Made by a program: the position numbers and the translations under genes. Below the pieces are notes generated by a model, which saw only the letters and a list, made by a program, of their open reading frames with translations, ran no database searches and had not been told where the DNA came from. A stretch of 64,000 bases of DNA, taken from positions 2,239,344-2,303,343 of the forward strand of contig CM030933.1 in assembly GCA_018136815.1 (NCBI GenBank), given 5' to 3'. Below, in pieces: positions 11,501 to 20,966 of this stretch. The stretch is from Isochrysis galbana. Its lineage: Eukaryota > Haptophyta > Isochrysidales > Isochrysidaceae. Each line of letters starts with the position of its first letter. The first letter of the stretch is position 1.

Positions 11501-12307
11501 TAGCCGTACCACCACTCTCCAGGATGTGCGTGCAAATAGCCTAGGCTGCGGAACGCACATGTAAAACGTATTGAAATCATTGTATGAAGAACGCGAATAC
11601 GCTGGCGCGTTGCGGTCGAGTCTAGCCAGTGTGGTTCGGTGAATGGAGCACTTTTCTCCCGCATTGTTGCCAATGATGACGATCTCACTCGTCATCTCGG
11701 CCTGTTCAGGCGCAAGATCCAGTGCTACTGGCTTCATGTGACGAAGTGCTGCAGGGTCGAAGCGAAAGAATGCAAAGTCATGGACTGGGTCATAGTACGC
11801 CAACGACAATGGCACTTCTTCATTGTTCTGAAAGACAGCCTCTGCCACGATGGGTCCAGGGCCGGCGACATGCCTATTCGTCAGAATGAAGCCGCGCTCG
11901 GCGTCGACGACAAATCCCGTCGCTTGTACAGTCCCAGCGCTCGCGGTGTCAAACGAACGGACGCGGTTGACCTTGATTGAGACCACCGCTGGCAGCGCTG
12001 CGCTTATAGTCCTGTTCCAGTCTCTGTCGTCAAGGGCGTCGAGTGAGCCCGTGAGTCTAGGCTCACAGAGTGCCCTAGACGCCAGCTGCTCAAGCCCAAG
12101 CAGCGCAACGAACGCCTTCGCCGCTGCCGCCGCCAGTCGTGGCAGATCGTGGGTCTGCTCGGCCTCACCGCCGGCGGAAGGGCGCTCACTCCCGAAGGCG
12201 CAGAGCAGGCCGGTGGTGGGTAGACTGACGAGCACGGCCGTGCGCCGTGGCCACGTGGTGCCGGCGCAAAGTCGGCCGAGCGCCCGGCGAGCGGCGCCGC
12301 CCAACAT
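8592..12307 (-). CDS. DEG7: DEG7/Nma111-type multi-PDZ serine protease
   Basis: Proposed exons on the minus strand are 12307-11559, 11438-10913, 10833-8936 and 8841-8592. All junctions keep phase, giving 1140 residues, close to the usual 1000-1100 of Deg7/Nma111. The first protease domain has ILTNRHVAG (His), DPVHDFAFFRFD (Asp) and GTSGGSSGSPVLN (Ser). PDZ domains follow (GLQPGDVVLSVNG; family block VGDLHAITP). A second trypsin-like domain in exon 3 (RGTGLVVDAERGLIAVDR) lacks the His and Ser, as is known for this family, and is followed by more PDZ sequence (GALRGGDLLLSIDG) and the conserved tail DLKYWPMF. The family degrades damaged proteins in plastids (Deg7) or the nucleus (Nma111). The Arg/Ala-rich start MLGGAARRALGRL suggests organelle import, but this is inferred. 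Confidence 0.85.
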
Positions 12308-12582
12308 CGTGGGGGAGGGGAGGGGGGAGGGGCGGAGGGAAGGACGGGGAGGGGGCGGGGGAAGGGGGGCGGAAGGGAGGGGGGATCCGTCGCGGGGCGT
12401 GGCGCGAGGAGCTCGAGTCGGTCCCTGGCAGCAGGGGGAGAGGACGGCGGCGAGGAGTGATGATGAAGAGGGCGATAACTTCAAATAGAGACCATATAGA
12501 GCTAGTACATATACATATGAACAAATGTGGCAGCCTGGCCTCATGAACATTAGAGACCAGAGTAGTAAATTGTAAATTTTTA

Positions 12583-12850
12583 AGAAATGTTTATGGGTCG
12601 TGGCGCGGTAAATGGACGGGACTAGCGCTCACTCAAGACAGTACTCCCTGCCGCGGCAAGCGCAAGCACCATTCCCCCCTTTTGCTACCCAGTTCTTCAC
12701 TAGCTTTCTACCTACGCTAGCCGGAGCGCCCCTCCCTCCACACGCCAGCGCCTCCTGCGCTTCAAGTGGGCCAACATCATGGCCAGCTCCGCGTCCTCCA
12801 GCTCCTGTGCCGTGAAGGGGCGCGTCGGCATCGCACCCCTGCGTGCCCTG
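12583..12850 (-). mobile_element. Retroposon remnant, class 4 3' end
   Basis: Reading leftward it carries an ATG at about 12833 opening MPTRPFTAQELEDAELA, also found at 39323 (+), and ends with CGACCCATAAA. The same 3' block (CCGCGGCAGGGAGT, CGCTAGTCCCGT, CGACCCATAAA) ends the element 30090-32187. The protein piece is unrecognised. Confidence 0.5.
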
Positions 12851-12952
12851 CTTACTGCCGCGGACCGCTCTACCGCTGTTGAGAAGACCGCTATTGAGAG
12901 GAAAACACGATTTTCTCCCTTTGCAGGACGGCTGCAATAGAGCCTCAACAGC

Positions 12953-13010
12953 GCCCCGACACTGTCGGGGCGGGGGCTGTTTGGGCCCTATTGCGGCCTG
13001 CAAACAGCCT
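12953..13010 (+). repeat. Two adjacent inverted repeats
   Basis: GCCCCGACA-C-TGTCGGGGC at about 12954-12972 is a perfect 9-bp palindrome. It is followed by GGCTGTTTG ... CAAACAGCC (about 12978-13009) with an inner GGCC/GGCC pair. The structure lies between the class 4 remnant and the plastid-protein gene. Its role is unknown. From 13130 to 13690 the DNA is mostly long G and C runs. Confidence 0.5.
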
Positions 13011-13689
13011 CTACTCTTAGGTCCCTGTTATAAAGGCCTGCGAGTGTTGTTTCTTGCTGAGTCGACCTGTGAGAGTAGAATCCCTCTGTCTGCATCTATT
13101 TCTCCCGGTCAAACGGCATCGTCTTGGTTTCATTTGGAATCGTCGACGAGCGCCGCCGCCGCCGCCTCCCCCCCCCGCGCCGCCCCCCGCGCGCGGGGGG
13201 GGGGGGGGGAAGAGGCGGGGGCGCGGGGGGGGGGGGGCGGGGGGGCGCGGGGGGGCGCGGGGGGGGGGCGGGGGGCGGGAGGGCCAGCGCTGCCCCCCCC
13301 CCCCCTTCCTTCTCCCCCCCCCCCCCGCGCGCAGGATGCCGCGCGGCAGAGTGCGGCGAGGTGCATCCTCTCCCTCCCTCCCAACCCCTCCCAACCCCTC
13401 CCCTCCCTCTCTCTCTCCCTTCTCTCTCCCCCGCCCTTCTCTCTCTTCTCTCTCTCTGCCTCTCTCCCTCTCTTCTCCTCTCCCTCCCAACCTCGCCGAC
13501 GCGAGCTCGCCTGCCCTCGCCTCTCCCTCTCCCTTTCCCCCCCACCCACCCTTCTTTCATACCCACTCTCAGCCCTCTCTTTCTTCTCTCGCCGTGGCCT
13601 CCTTTGGCTGAGACTCGCTGCCCAGCTCGCCGCACCTCCGGGAACCCTCGCTTCCTCGGCCACCTCGCTCGCCTCCCCCTCCCTCCCCC

Positions 13690-14863
13690 ATGCTCTCCAC
13701 GCCGACCCTCGCCCTCTCGCTCGCGTCGGAGCCTGCGCTCCTGGCGCGGCCGACGGTCCAGCGCGCCGCCGCGCCGCAGATGGTCCAGGGACGTTACAAG
13801 GACAAGGAGGAGCGGCGCAGGCAGAAACTCGTCGTCGGTGAGCGTGCAGACGGAGAGGGAGGGAGAAAGGACGAGAGGGAGAAACGATCCTCGCTGCCGC
13901 CTTTTGGCCCGTTTTACGCGGTGCTGTGTCACGAGGGCACGCCGACTCATATTCTCCGACTGCCCCCTCCGATACAGGCACCAACTGGCCGCCGCGCACC
14001 GACCCGACCCCGGGCAAGGGCTACCTCTTCTTCCAGGTGTGTGAGCTCATAACGGGCGTCAGCGCTTGATGATAGACTGTTGGGAGGCACACGGGTGGGA
14101 AACGCGTTCGTGTACGCGAGCGCAATGGCATGAGCCTTTTCTGACGCTGCTGCTTCAATTTCTCTCGCATTTCGCAGGGACCCACCCCGAAGACCGCGGT
14201 TCAAGAGGACCTTCCCGACTTCTTCTCCACTGAGAACTTCGCTGACCTCGAGGTATGCTCTCATCCCTCCAAGCTTTCAACCCGATCCTGTTGGCCACGC
14301 CTCTCGTTGAACGGCTCAGTGGATACCCCGGAAGATCATCACTTCTACACTTCCCATCTTGTTTCTTTGTTTTGCGCTTATTGCTCACCTCCCATCCCGA
14401 TGCTGCATTACAGATCAGCAAGACCCAGGTGGCTGTGACCGCCACCGGCCTGCTGTCCGCAGCTGTCCTCGCCGCCTCGCTCTTCACCGGAACCCCTTCG
14501 GCTCCGATCGCGACGGCACCGGCCCCTGCCGTCGAGAAGGCTGCTCCCGCCCCGAAGAGGGAGGCTCCGAAGAAAGAGGAGCCGAAGGTCGAGCCCAAGG
14601 CGGAGAAGGCAGCTCCCGCGCCTGCGGCGGAGAAGCCCGCTCCCGCACCGCCCCCGCCCCCGCCGCCGCCGCCCCCGCCGCCGCCGCCCCCGCCGCCAGC
14701 GCCGCCTGCGCCGCCTGCGCCGGCTCCTGCGCCCGCGCCCGTGCCGCCCCCGCCGCCGCCGCCGCCTGCGCCTTCGCCCCCGCCGCCTGCCCCCACTGCG
14801 GCCCCAACCGGCGGCTCGGAGGCAGAGGAGCTCCGCGCCATGCTCAAGAAGTACAAGAAGTAA
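13690..14863 (+). CDS. Probable plastid-targeted membrane protein, Pro/Ala-rich tail
   Basis: Exons 13690-13837, 13978-14036, 14178-14252 and 14414-14863 join in phase to 243 residues, each with clear GT and AG signals. Residues 1-35 look like a transit peptide (hydrophobic start, Arg/Ala, then APQM). The compact segment GTNWPPRTDPTPGKGYLFFQ then GPTPKTAVQEDLPDFF is followed by one membrane span (about residues 98-118). An Ala/Lys/Glu-rich stretch, about 70 residues of Pro/Ala repeats and a basic end (EELRAMLKKYKK) complete it. The layout suggests a thylakoid or envelope protein with a long Pro-rich arm. I recall similar short motifs in red-lineage algae but cannot name the protein. Function is unassigned. 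Confidence 0.7.
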
Positions 14864-15420
14864 ATCTCTTTTCTCCCGCGAATTCCTTCGTGACCATCGC
14901 CATGGTTCAAAATTAATCACTAACTACAAGCGATGCTCGAGGATTCAGGGCCGATTCATGCCTTCTTGAGTGGTGGTACTACAAGACCGATCGCTCCTCG
15001 TTGGCACTACCTGAATGGTGTACGCTACATACCAGCAACTCGTGGGAGGCGCTCCTGCAGCAAGTCTCACGATGCTCCTTACGCACCATCTACTGCAATC
15101 AGTAGCGCCTTCGCCTCGTGTCTTATGGTGACGGATGTCATCGTCGGCTTGGCTTCAAGCGTGTGCAACCACTGCTGACTTTTCGAGCATGGTTGATCAA
15201 CTGGTCTTGAGCTGAGCCACTGAGCCACAATGGGGCAATTATGATCCACTATCCTGACGCAGCAGAGCGCACACTACAATCACTGGATATCGATGTTCTT
15301 CCTGCTCATATCAATGCATCTTTTTAGCTTCGGAGGGCGTCATAAAGATGCGAGTATGCGCTTAGTTGGCCATATAAGGGTGCCTAAGCTATCTATTAGC
15401 AATAGCAATTCACCTATGTA
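14864..15420. other. Intergenic, no gene seen
   Basis: Apart from short unsupported frames, I see nothing coding or structured here. The last 19 bases (15421-15439) are the left target-site duplication of the following retroposon. Confidence 0.5.
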
Positions 15421-15439
15421 AGCAAAAGGCAACAAAAAA

Positions 15440-16330
15440 ATAATTAATGTTATATCCTAGCCAACCCCACTAGCTAATTGGACACAACTTTTCCGTCCCG
15501 GAATCCCGCCATGCCTGATGAGCCAGGTGTCCGAGTCCGAGTGCTACCGGGGGGAGGGGGCACTGCCCCCGCTCCCCTCGATATTTGTCCTCCCCCCAGT
15601 GCACGCACCGACCCCGCGCACCCCAGCACGTCCTCTCCTCGAGTCCACGCTGGGGAAAAAACCCTTTCGGGTAAAAGCAACGCGGGGGGGGGGGGGGGCA
15701 CTCGTGAATAGGGGCCCAGGAGCGCTAATCTCTCCTCGCCGAAGCGAGTGGCCGCGGCGAGCCGCGGCCCTTCCCTCCTGGCTCTGGCGCCCCCGTCTTC
15801 TCTTACCCAAACGGGGCGAGAAGACACGTATCTGCCGGAGGGGAGAGCTGCCGCTCCCCCCTCCCCTCCCTCTTCCCTTTTCCTCCTCTCTTCCCTGCGG
15901 CGGGGGCCCATGGCGCGCGCCTGCGGCCCCTCTTCAGGTCCCTAGGAGGCCGGCAGGGGCCTGGGAGCGCAGCTCAGGGGGCAGGTGAGGCTGGGGCATG
16001 GCCCTGGCCCCCCCTGCCTCTCCCTGGCTGGCTCTCGAGCCCCTGCCAGTCGACTGGAGCCTGGGGGGTCCTGATCAGGGGGGACCAGGGGGAGGAGGGG
16101 CTGGTCAGAGGGATGGGCAGGCCACGACAGGCCAGGCAGGGCGGGCGAGTCAGGCGGGCCTGTGGGGAAAGGAATGGGTCAGCAGGGCTGTGTGCTCCTG
16201 GCAAGCCATCAGGCGTGCCAGGAGAGTGGGTGGTTCCTCCCCCATGGCAGGGGAGGAGTGGAGAGAGAGGGGGGGGCTCGTGCCCCCCCATGGGCGAACT
16301 AAGTTTTTACTTAGTAAGTATAAACTTAGT
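15440..16330 (-). mobile_element. Complete class 5 retroposon with 19-bp target-site duplication
   Basis: The 19-base direct repeat AGCAAAAGGCAACAAAAAA stands at 15421-15439 and 16331-16349, exactly bounding the element. In minus orientation the 5' end carries two hairpins, CTAAGTTTATACTTA and CTAAGTAAAAACTTAG, then an ATG at about 16291. The middle resembles class 2 elements (GCCTCTCCCTGGCTGGC region) and the 3' end is GGTTGGCTAGGATATAAC plus an AT-rich tail. It encodes no recognisable protein, so it must rely on another element's enzymes. Confidence 0.8.
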
Positions 16331-16349
16331 AGCAAAAGGCAACAAAAAA

Positions 16350-17200
16350 CCACATTTAATATGCTCGCCTCGCGCGTGGCACTGTCATTCACTTCTGTAG
16401 CTGTAGCCACGCCCTCTCCCTCACTACCACTACCCGCTTTGCGGCACCCGCAGCATTTCCCCCCCCCTTGCTGAAGCGGCAGAGTTTTTGGTGCGGTGTA
16501 CATAGGGCGTTGTCTTCCGAAAAGACGCCGAGTTGTGAGCTTTTCAATATGAAGTGGCCATCCGGAAGTGCCCGCGATGTCGGGTAGAGCGCCTGTCTTT
16601 CCCATGGTCGAGAAGTGAGAAACGGGCGGGCTGCGGCGCCGATCTGGCGCGTCTCTCGATCTCGTGAACCGAGTCGCAGCCGATCTCTCATCGCCCTCTC
16701 GATCTCATTTTGTCGCCCTTGTCTCCATAGACCGATGGACCGACGGACGTCACCAGCACGAGGTGATATCGTAAATGATGACATTACTCACATTATCTCC
16801 GCTTGCTGACTGGGGAACGGCTGGTGGTTTTGGGGGGTGGCACAACGGGATATATATTGAATAAACAAATACTTTTCTCACAGTGCCATCGCCGGCTTGG
16901 GCCGGCTTGGGCCCCGAGCGACCGCTGGCGTCGGGAGGGGGGGCGGGGGGGAGGAGGGGGGGGGGGGCGGCACCTGGGGAGAAAGCCGCGAGAGGCGAGG
17001 CGGGAGAGGAGAATTCTCTCGGGGAAGGATTAGAGAGGGTGAGGGCCTGGCGCAACAACTGTAATGCGGCGACCGGGAAACATCAGTTCTCTGTCGTTCA
17101 CCGACAAATGATTTGACAACTCTACGATAGATAGATTTATTTATCATAAACATATCATTAAATTATGTTACGAATGGTGCCCCCAGCGCCCTTTCAAACA
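16350..17200. other. Intergenic, no recognisable gene
   Basis: A minus-strand frame of 131 codons (16784-16389) has no recognisable motif and overlaps other frames. G-rich runs lie at 16930-16970. I do not call a gene. Confidence 0.4.
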
Positions 17201-17238
17201 TGCCACACACACTAGAAATCAGGCTCTAGACGCGCACA

Positions 17239-17283
17239 TATGGACTGCCTGCGCGTCGCCATGCGGCGCACAGACAGTCCATA
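17239..17283 (+). repeat. Nested hairpin
   Basis: TATGGACTG (17239-17247) pairs with CAGTCCATA (17275-17283), and inside this TGCGC (17250-17254) pairs with GCGCA (17266-17270). The structure is compact enough for a folded RNA but nothing shows transcription. Confidence 0.45.
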
Positions 17284-17554
17284 CACATATCTTACGAATA
17301 CACACGCGCACTGCCCCCCCAATTCGACCCCTTCGAGCCCTGTAGCCGATCTGCTGACCGGCCGCGCCTGCCGAGAGAGACGCCAACTCTGACTTAAGTC
17401 ACTGACTTTTCAGCCAGGGAAGCTTGCTGCGAGGCGGGTGTGGGCTGGGGCGGGGTCAGGTGCTGGGTATGGCACACTCAGCGCGGCGGTGTTGTTCTTC
17501 CTTGCGGCTGCTCTTGCCAACCTAGCCTGCCCCTCTTCGGATAGTTTCATCTTC

Positions 17555-17856
17555 GCATCCACGGCGTGCACATGGGTGATTGCAACTCATCACACCCTTC
17601 CCGCGAGACATCTCTCTTATACTGCGTGTTTATGTAAGTGTGAACCGCAGAGAAACAAGCTGCTATGCGCACGCACGGCGTCTCCACGGGGGAACCGATG
17701 CACATCGCGCCGTGCGCATCCACGGCGTGCACATGGGTGATTGCAACTCATCACACCCTTCCCGCGAGACATCTCTCTTATACTGCATGTTTATGTAATT
17801 GTGAACCGCAGAGAAACAAGATGCTATGCGCACGCACGGCGTCTCCACGGGGGGGC
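17555..17856. repeat. Two-copy tandem repeat, 161-bp period
   Basis: GCATCCACGGCGTGCACATG starts at 17555 and again at 17716, and about 140 bases of each unit agree almost perfectly. The ORFs crossing it are duplicates of each other and not supported as genes. Confidence 0.8.
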
Positions 17857-17946
17857 GCTGGTTTGTCAGGAAAAGGACACTGTGACTACTGAACTGTCGC
17901 CAAAAATAAATAAATCCTTAAAAGCACATGGTACATTTGTATAAAT

Positions 17947-18006
17947 AGCTATGGACATTTGATAGCTCAATTCGTCTGATGTCCCACAATTGACGGAACG
18001 ACACCT
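17947..18006 (-). repeat. Solo end of transposon family F
   Basis: It ends (plus strand) with ATTGACGGAACGACACC, the complement of the family F terminus at 3576, and begins with the shared AGCTATGGACATTTGAT. No partner terminus is nearby. Confidence 0.55.
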
Positions 18007-18126
18007 ATGGGGGGGGGCAGCATGGCTGCCTTGCTGAGGCGCCTTGCCTTCATTCGGTGCCAGTTTTTTTTTGTTGTAAAACGTTTCGATTGTTGAATCC
18101 CGGCTACCGCTACCGCCCCCCGACAA

Positions 18127-18330
18127 TCACCAGGGCGTTTCCTCCACGAAGTCTATGCCCAGCTGTCGGAACAGGTTCGCGATGCGCTCCCGTTGAGGAG
18201 GGCCGATACTACATCTACTCGTCGATTGCCGCCTCAGCTGGCAATAGGACGGGCACGCGTCGATAGTGCACGTGATTGGAAAGCACGACCAGGAGAATCG
18301 CTTCCATGAGCAATTGATGCCCTCCGAGTC
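18127..18330 (-). other. Possible C-terminal exon, unresolved
   Basis: The minus strand reads through to IANLFRQLGIDFVEETPW and stop at 18127. Upstream the frame enters the minisatellite and becomes Ser/Pro repeats, so no complete gene can be drawn. It may be a decayed fragment. Confidence 0.2.
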
Positions 18331-18344
18331 GGTCACCTCCTGGT

Positions 18345-18548
18345 TGCGGAGGGGCGGAGGGGCGGAGGGGCGGAGGGGCGGAGGGGCGGAGGGGCGGAGG
18401 CGGAGGGGCGGAGGCGGAGGGGCGGAGGGGCGGAGGGGCGGAGGGGCGGAGGGGCGGAGGGGCGGAGGGGCGGAGGGGCGGAGGGGCGGAGGGGCGGAGG
18501 GGCGGAGGGGCGGAGGGGCGGAGGGGCGGAGGGGCGGAGGGGCGGAGA
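18345..18548. repeat. GGGGCGGA minisatellite
   Basis: About two dozen copies of the 8-base unit GGGGCGGA in tandem, with rare shortened units near 18398-18416. It continues into imperfect GAG/GCGAG-rich repeats to about 18810. Frames across it give low-complexity peptides and are not genes. Confidence 0.9.
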
Positions 18549-18895
18549 GTCGACGGAGCAGGGAGAACGGGGGAGGAGAGCGAGAGCGAGGGCGAGGGCG
18601 AGGGCGAGAGCGAGAGCGAGGAGGAGAGCGAGAGCAGCGAGGAGAGCGAGAGCGAGGAGGAGAGCAAGGAGAGCGAGTGCGAGGAGGGGAGCGAGGAGGG
18701 GAGCGAGGAGGGGAGCGAGGAGGGGAGCGAGGAGGGGGGAGCGAGGAGGGGAGCGAGGAGGGGAGCGAGGAGGGGGAGCGAGGAGGGGAGCGAGGAGGGG
18801 AGCGAGGGAAGGCGCGCGGTTTTCGACAGGGCGCGGCTGGAACTTCGAAACCCGCACACTCCTGCCTCTCCTCGCTCTCTTCCTCCTTGTTCAAG

Positions 18896-19030
18896 AACCG
18901 CGCGCCTCCTTCAAAACCCGCGCGCCTCCTTCAAAACCCGCGCGCCTCTTTCAAAACCCGCGCGCCTCTTTCAAAACCCGCGCGCCTCTTTCAAAACCCG
19001 CGCGCCTCTTTCAAAACCCGCGCGCCTCCG
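18896..19030. repeat. 20-bp minisatellite, six full units
   Basis: The unit CGCGCCTCTTTCAAAACCCG repeats six times between 18901 and 19020 (the first two units have CTCCTT), with partial units on both sides. The frame stays open across it only because 20-nt units cycle through all frames without stops. Confidence 0.9.
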
Positions 19031-19230
19031 GCAAGGCACATTTTTCTTTTCCGGGAAACCAACAACTAGGATAGGCTGCTTGGCCGGTGTGCATCCCCCA
19101 GAAAGTAGTTGATTTCCCGCGGAGAGTTGTCAGATTTCAATCCCATGTACAAGTGAGCGTTTACAACAAAAGAAACACCACGTAGGGGACTTCCTCCCAA
19201 TCTGACACATTTCCGCGTGAGGGGGTAGGG

Positions 19231-19330
19231 GGGGGGGGGAACCCAACAACTTTCTGGAGGCGGTGCACGACTTGGCGGGGTGGGCTGCTCGGCCGGCGTG
19301 CATTCCCCAGAAAGTTGTTGTTCCCCCCCC
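19231..19330. repeat. Foldback hairpin element
   Basis: CAACAACTTTCTGG (19244-19257) and CCAGAAAGTTGTTG (19307-19320) are a perfect 14-bp inverted repeat. The arms extend into a G run before and a C run after, giving a long hairpin with a 49-base loop. A related half-site (CCCCCAGAAAGTAGTTG) lies at about 19095. Confidence 0.7.
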
Positions 19331-19368
19331 CATCGCGCCCTCTCTTCCGATATATAGACTCTAGTAAT

Positions 19369-19821
19369 ATGGGAGAATACGAGGAAACGTCCACTCACGT
19401 GAGTGGAGACAAGTGGTTGAACCAATACGACAGTCTCAAAGGCGAGTTAGATAACGACAGTGAGTTCACATTCCTCAAAGAACATGCGCATTTTTGGGAT
19501 TCGGATGCGCTGCCCGAGAGCATCGATGCTCTGAAGAAAGAAGTGCTCAAGGCTGCCGCAGACAACGTGATCAACTTCGCAGGGGGTATACTCTCACGAG
19601 TTTATATTCACAACCCCGACGAAATGGGGAAGAAAAGGGCGGAGTTCTGGTTGCAACATGTCCCGAGTGTGGCACTGAACAAGAAAGATTACGAGGACGC
19701 CGTCAGGGCCACCCTTCGGCTAATGTTTCCAACCATCGAGAAGAAAGTCCCATCCACCCAGGCCATCAAAAGCGCAATGTCATGGTGGACGTCGCGCGGT
19801 TTCTTCAGACCCGTCTCATAA
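19369..19821 (+). CDS. Hypothetical protein, 150 residues
   Basis: An acidic, mostly helical-looking protein starting MGEYEETSTHVSG and ending WWTSRGFFRPVS. The start lies 18 bases after a TATATAGA sequence (about 19350-19357). No family is recognised. The base composition is more AT-rich than the flanking DNA and resembles the two leucine-rich-repeat genes that follow, so the three may share an origin. Its downstream neighbour is convergent and only 44 bases away. It could also be an exon of a larger gene. Confidence 0.45.
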   Translation: MGEYEETSTHVSGDKWLNQYDSLKGELDNDSEFTFLKEHAHFWDSDALPESIDALKKEVLKAAADNVINFAGGILSRVYIHNPDEMGKKRAEFWLQHVPSVALNKKDYEDAVRATLRLMFPTIEKKVPSTQAIKSAMSWWTSRGFFRPVS

Positions 19822-19865
19822 GGGAAGCGGTCAAACGAAGGGAGGAGGCCTCAAGCCGACGGTGA

Positions 19866-20669
19866 TCATACTTTGATCATTTGGTCTCCCTTCCCTTCCG
19901 GGTTCTTCCCCTCCTCCGTGCTTAGGTGCGCATTTTGGGCCCACTGACTCTTCCAAGGGTAGCAAGTTACCGTTGCTCCATCGAAGTGGCATATGACGCC
20001 TCGCAGGGCCTGGCTAAATGCGCCATTCACTGCGGACGAGCATCTGACGAGGGCCAACTCTTCCAGCTGATACAACACCTTGCTGCCTTGCAATCTGGCC
20101 CCCAGGTCCACCTCCTGCACTTCCGTGAGCTTGAGGTTCTCCAGCGCCACGAGTGCATCGACGTTGCCCAAGACTTCGGTGACGTGGGCCTCCATTCGTT
20201 TGATGGCATGACCCGCCGTGTCGATGACCAACCGCTTACAGCCCGAAAGAGAGAGCTCCTCGAGGAGAGGGAGCATGGTGCCTCCGGTTATCTCCGAAAT
20301 CGCGAGGGTCCCGCACCGTTCGCCGAGGCATCTCAGATGGAGTTTTCGGACCTTGATCCCCTCTGCGAGGCTCGCTGAGTATGCGAAGAGCGCGGACCGG
20401 AACTCATGGAAGTCTTCTTTGGTCTGCACATCCAGGTTCAACTCGATGCTGTGGCACGTCTTCCTCGAGTCGGTGTTCTGCAGCGCGGAGCTCACCTCCT
20501 CGTCCTTGTGCGCGTGCAGCACGTCCCCCGCCAACCCCCTCACCAACAGTCTGAAGATTTTGCTGAAGTTCTTCAGTGGCAATTTTACAACTAACTTTTT
20601 GGTGGATTGCTCCGTTGTGGAGTCGGAGTCGCGAGAGAGGAGAGACAAGGCAAGGTCTCTATGCGCCAT
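19866..20669 (-). CDS. Leucine-rich-repeat protein, 267 residues
   Basis: A single-exon minus-strand gene. Irregular leucine-rich repeats run through the middle: VRKLHLRCLGERCG, LLEELSLSGCKRL, ALENLKLTEVQEV and QLEELALVRCSSAV. The N-terminal 60 residues (basic, LPLKNFSKIFRLLVRG) are not recognised and I see no F-box, kinase or membrane span. Such repeats usually bind proteins; no partner can be named. It is divergently oriented to the larger repeat protein at 20967, 298 bases away, and that gap contains the first 154-bp direct repeat. The two proteins may be distant paralogues. Confidence 0.6.
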   Translation of the reverse strand: MAHRDLALSLLSRDSDSTTEQSTKKLVVKLPLKNFSKIFRLLVRGLAGDVLHAHKDEEVSSALQNTDSRKTCHSIELNLDVQTKEDFHEFRSALFAYSASLAEGIKVRKLHLRCLGERCGTLAISEITGGTMLPLLEELSLSGCKRLVIDTAGHAIKRMEAHVTEVLGNVDALVALENLKLTEVQEVDLGARLQGSKVLYQLEELALVRCSSAVNGAFSQALRGVICHFDGATVTCYPWKSQWAQNAHLSTEEGKNPEGKGDQMIKV

Positions 20670-20796
20670 CCGAGTTGCCTGCTGCTCTGAATGCTCCCCT
20701 ACAGAAAAAAGAAAGGGGGGGGCGGTGGGGAGGGAGCGGGAGGGGAAGCGCGCAGTGGGCGAACGTGAGAGGGGAGAGAGCGCGCGGAGAAGGGGG

Positions 20797-20950
20797 TGCT
20801 GCCGTCTCGGCCAAGCGGGAGGCCTCCTCAGGTTGCCGCGTTGGGGTTGTGGGAGGCAACCCCCTCTTAGGGATGCTCCTCTTCCGCTTGGTCAGCAAGG
20901 GCGGCTGCGCGCCCTTCCCAACCGGGTACCAAATGAAGGCAAACGACCTT
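20797..20950 (+). repeat. 154-bp direct repeat, left copy
   Basis: It runs from TGCTGCCGTCTCGGCCAAGC to AAGGCAAACGACCTT and is nearly identical (about two mismatches seen by eye) to 22835-22988. It ends only 16 bases before the start codon of the leucine-rich-repeat gene. The right copy is continuous with a minus-strand MERA retroposon. A short piece, GGGGTACCAAATGAAGGCAA, recurs at 41817. Confidence 0.9.
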
Positions 20951-20966
20951 TATTTTCTTCAGCGTT

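Noticed and set aside
12712-12948. Harbinger-type transposase N-terminus (MPTRPFTAQELEDAELA ... RRRRRW)
   Set aside because: The Arg-rich stretch recalls such proteins, but no DDE domain follows and the 3' end equals that of class 4 retroposons.
13017-14044. Several 150-330-codon frames over 13.0-14.0 kb
   Set aside because: They are low-complexity translations of G and C runs and are incompatible with the better supported four-exon gene starting at 13690.
14155-14910. Gly/Ala-rich minus-strand frame of 251 codons
   Set aside because: It is the antisense of the Pro/Ala-rich arm of the plastid protein.
18127-18894. 255-codon Ser/Arg/Pro-rich minus-strand frame
   Set aside because: It is produced by the 8-bp and GAG-rich minisatellites; only the last 60 codons could be real.
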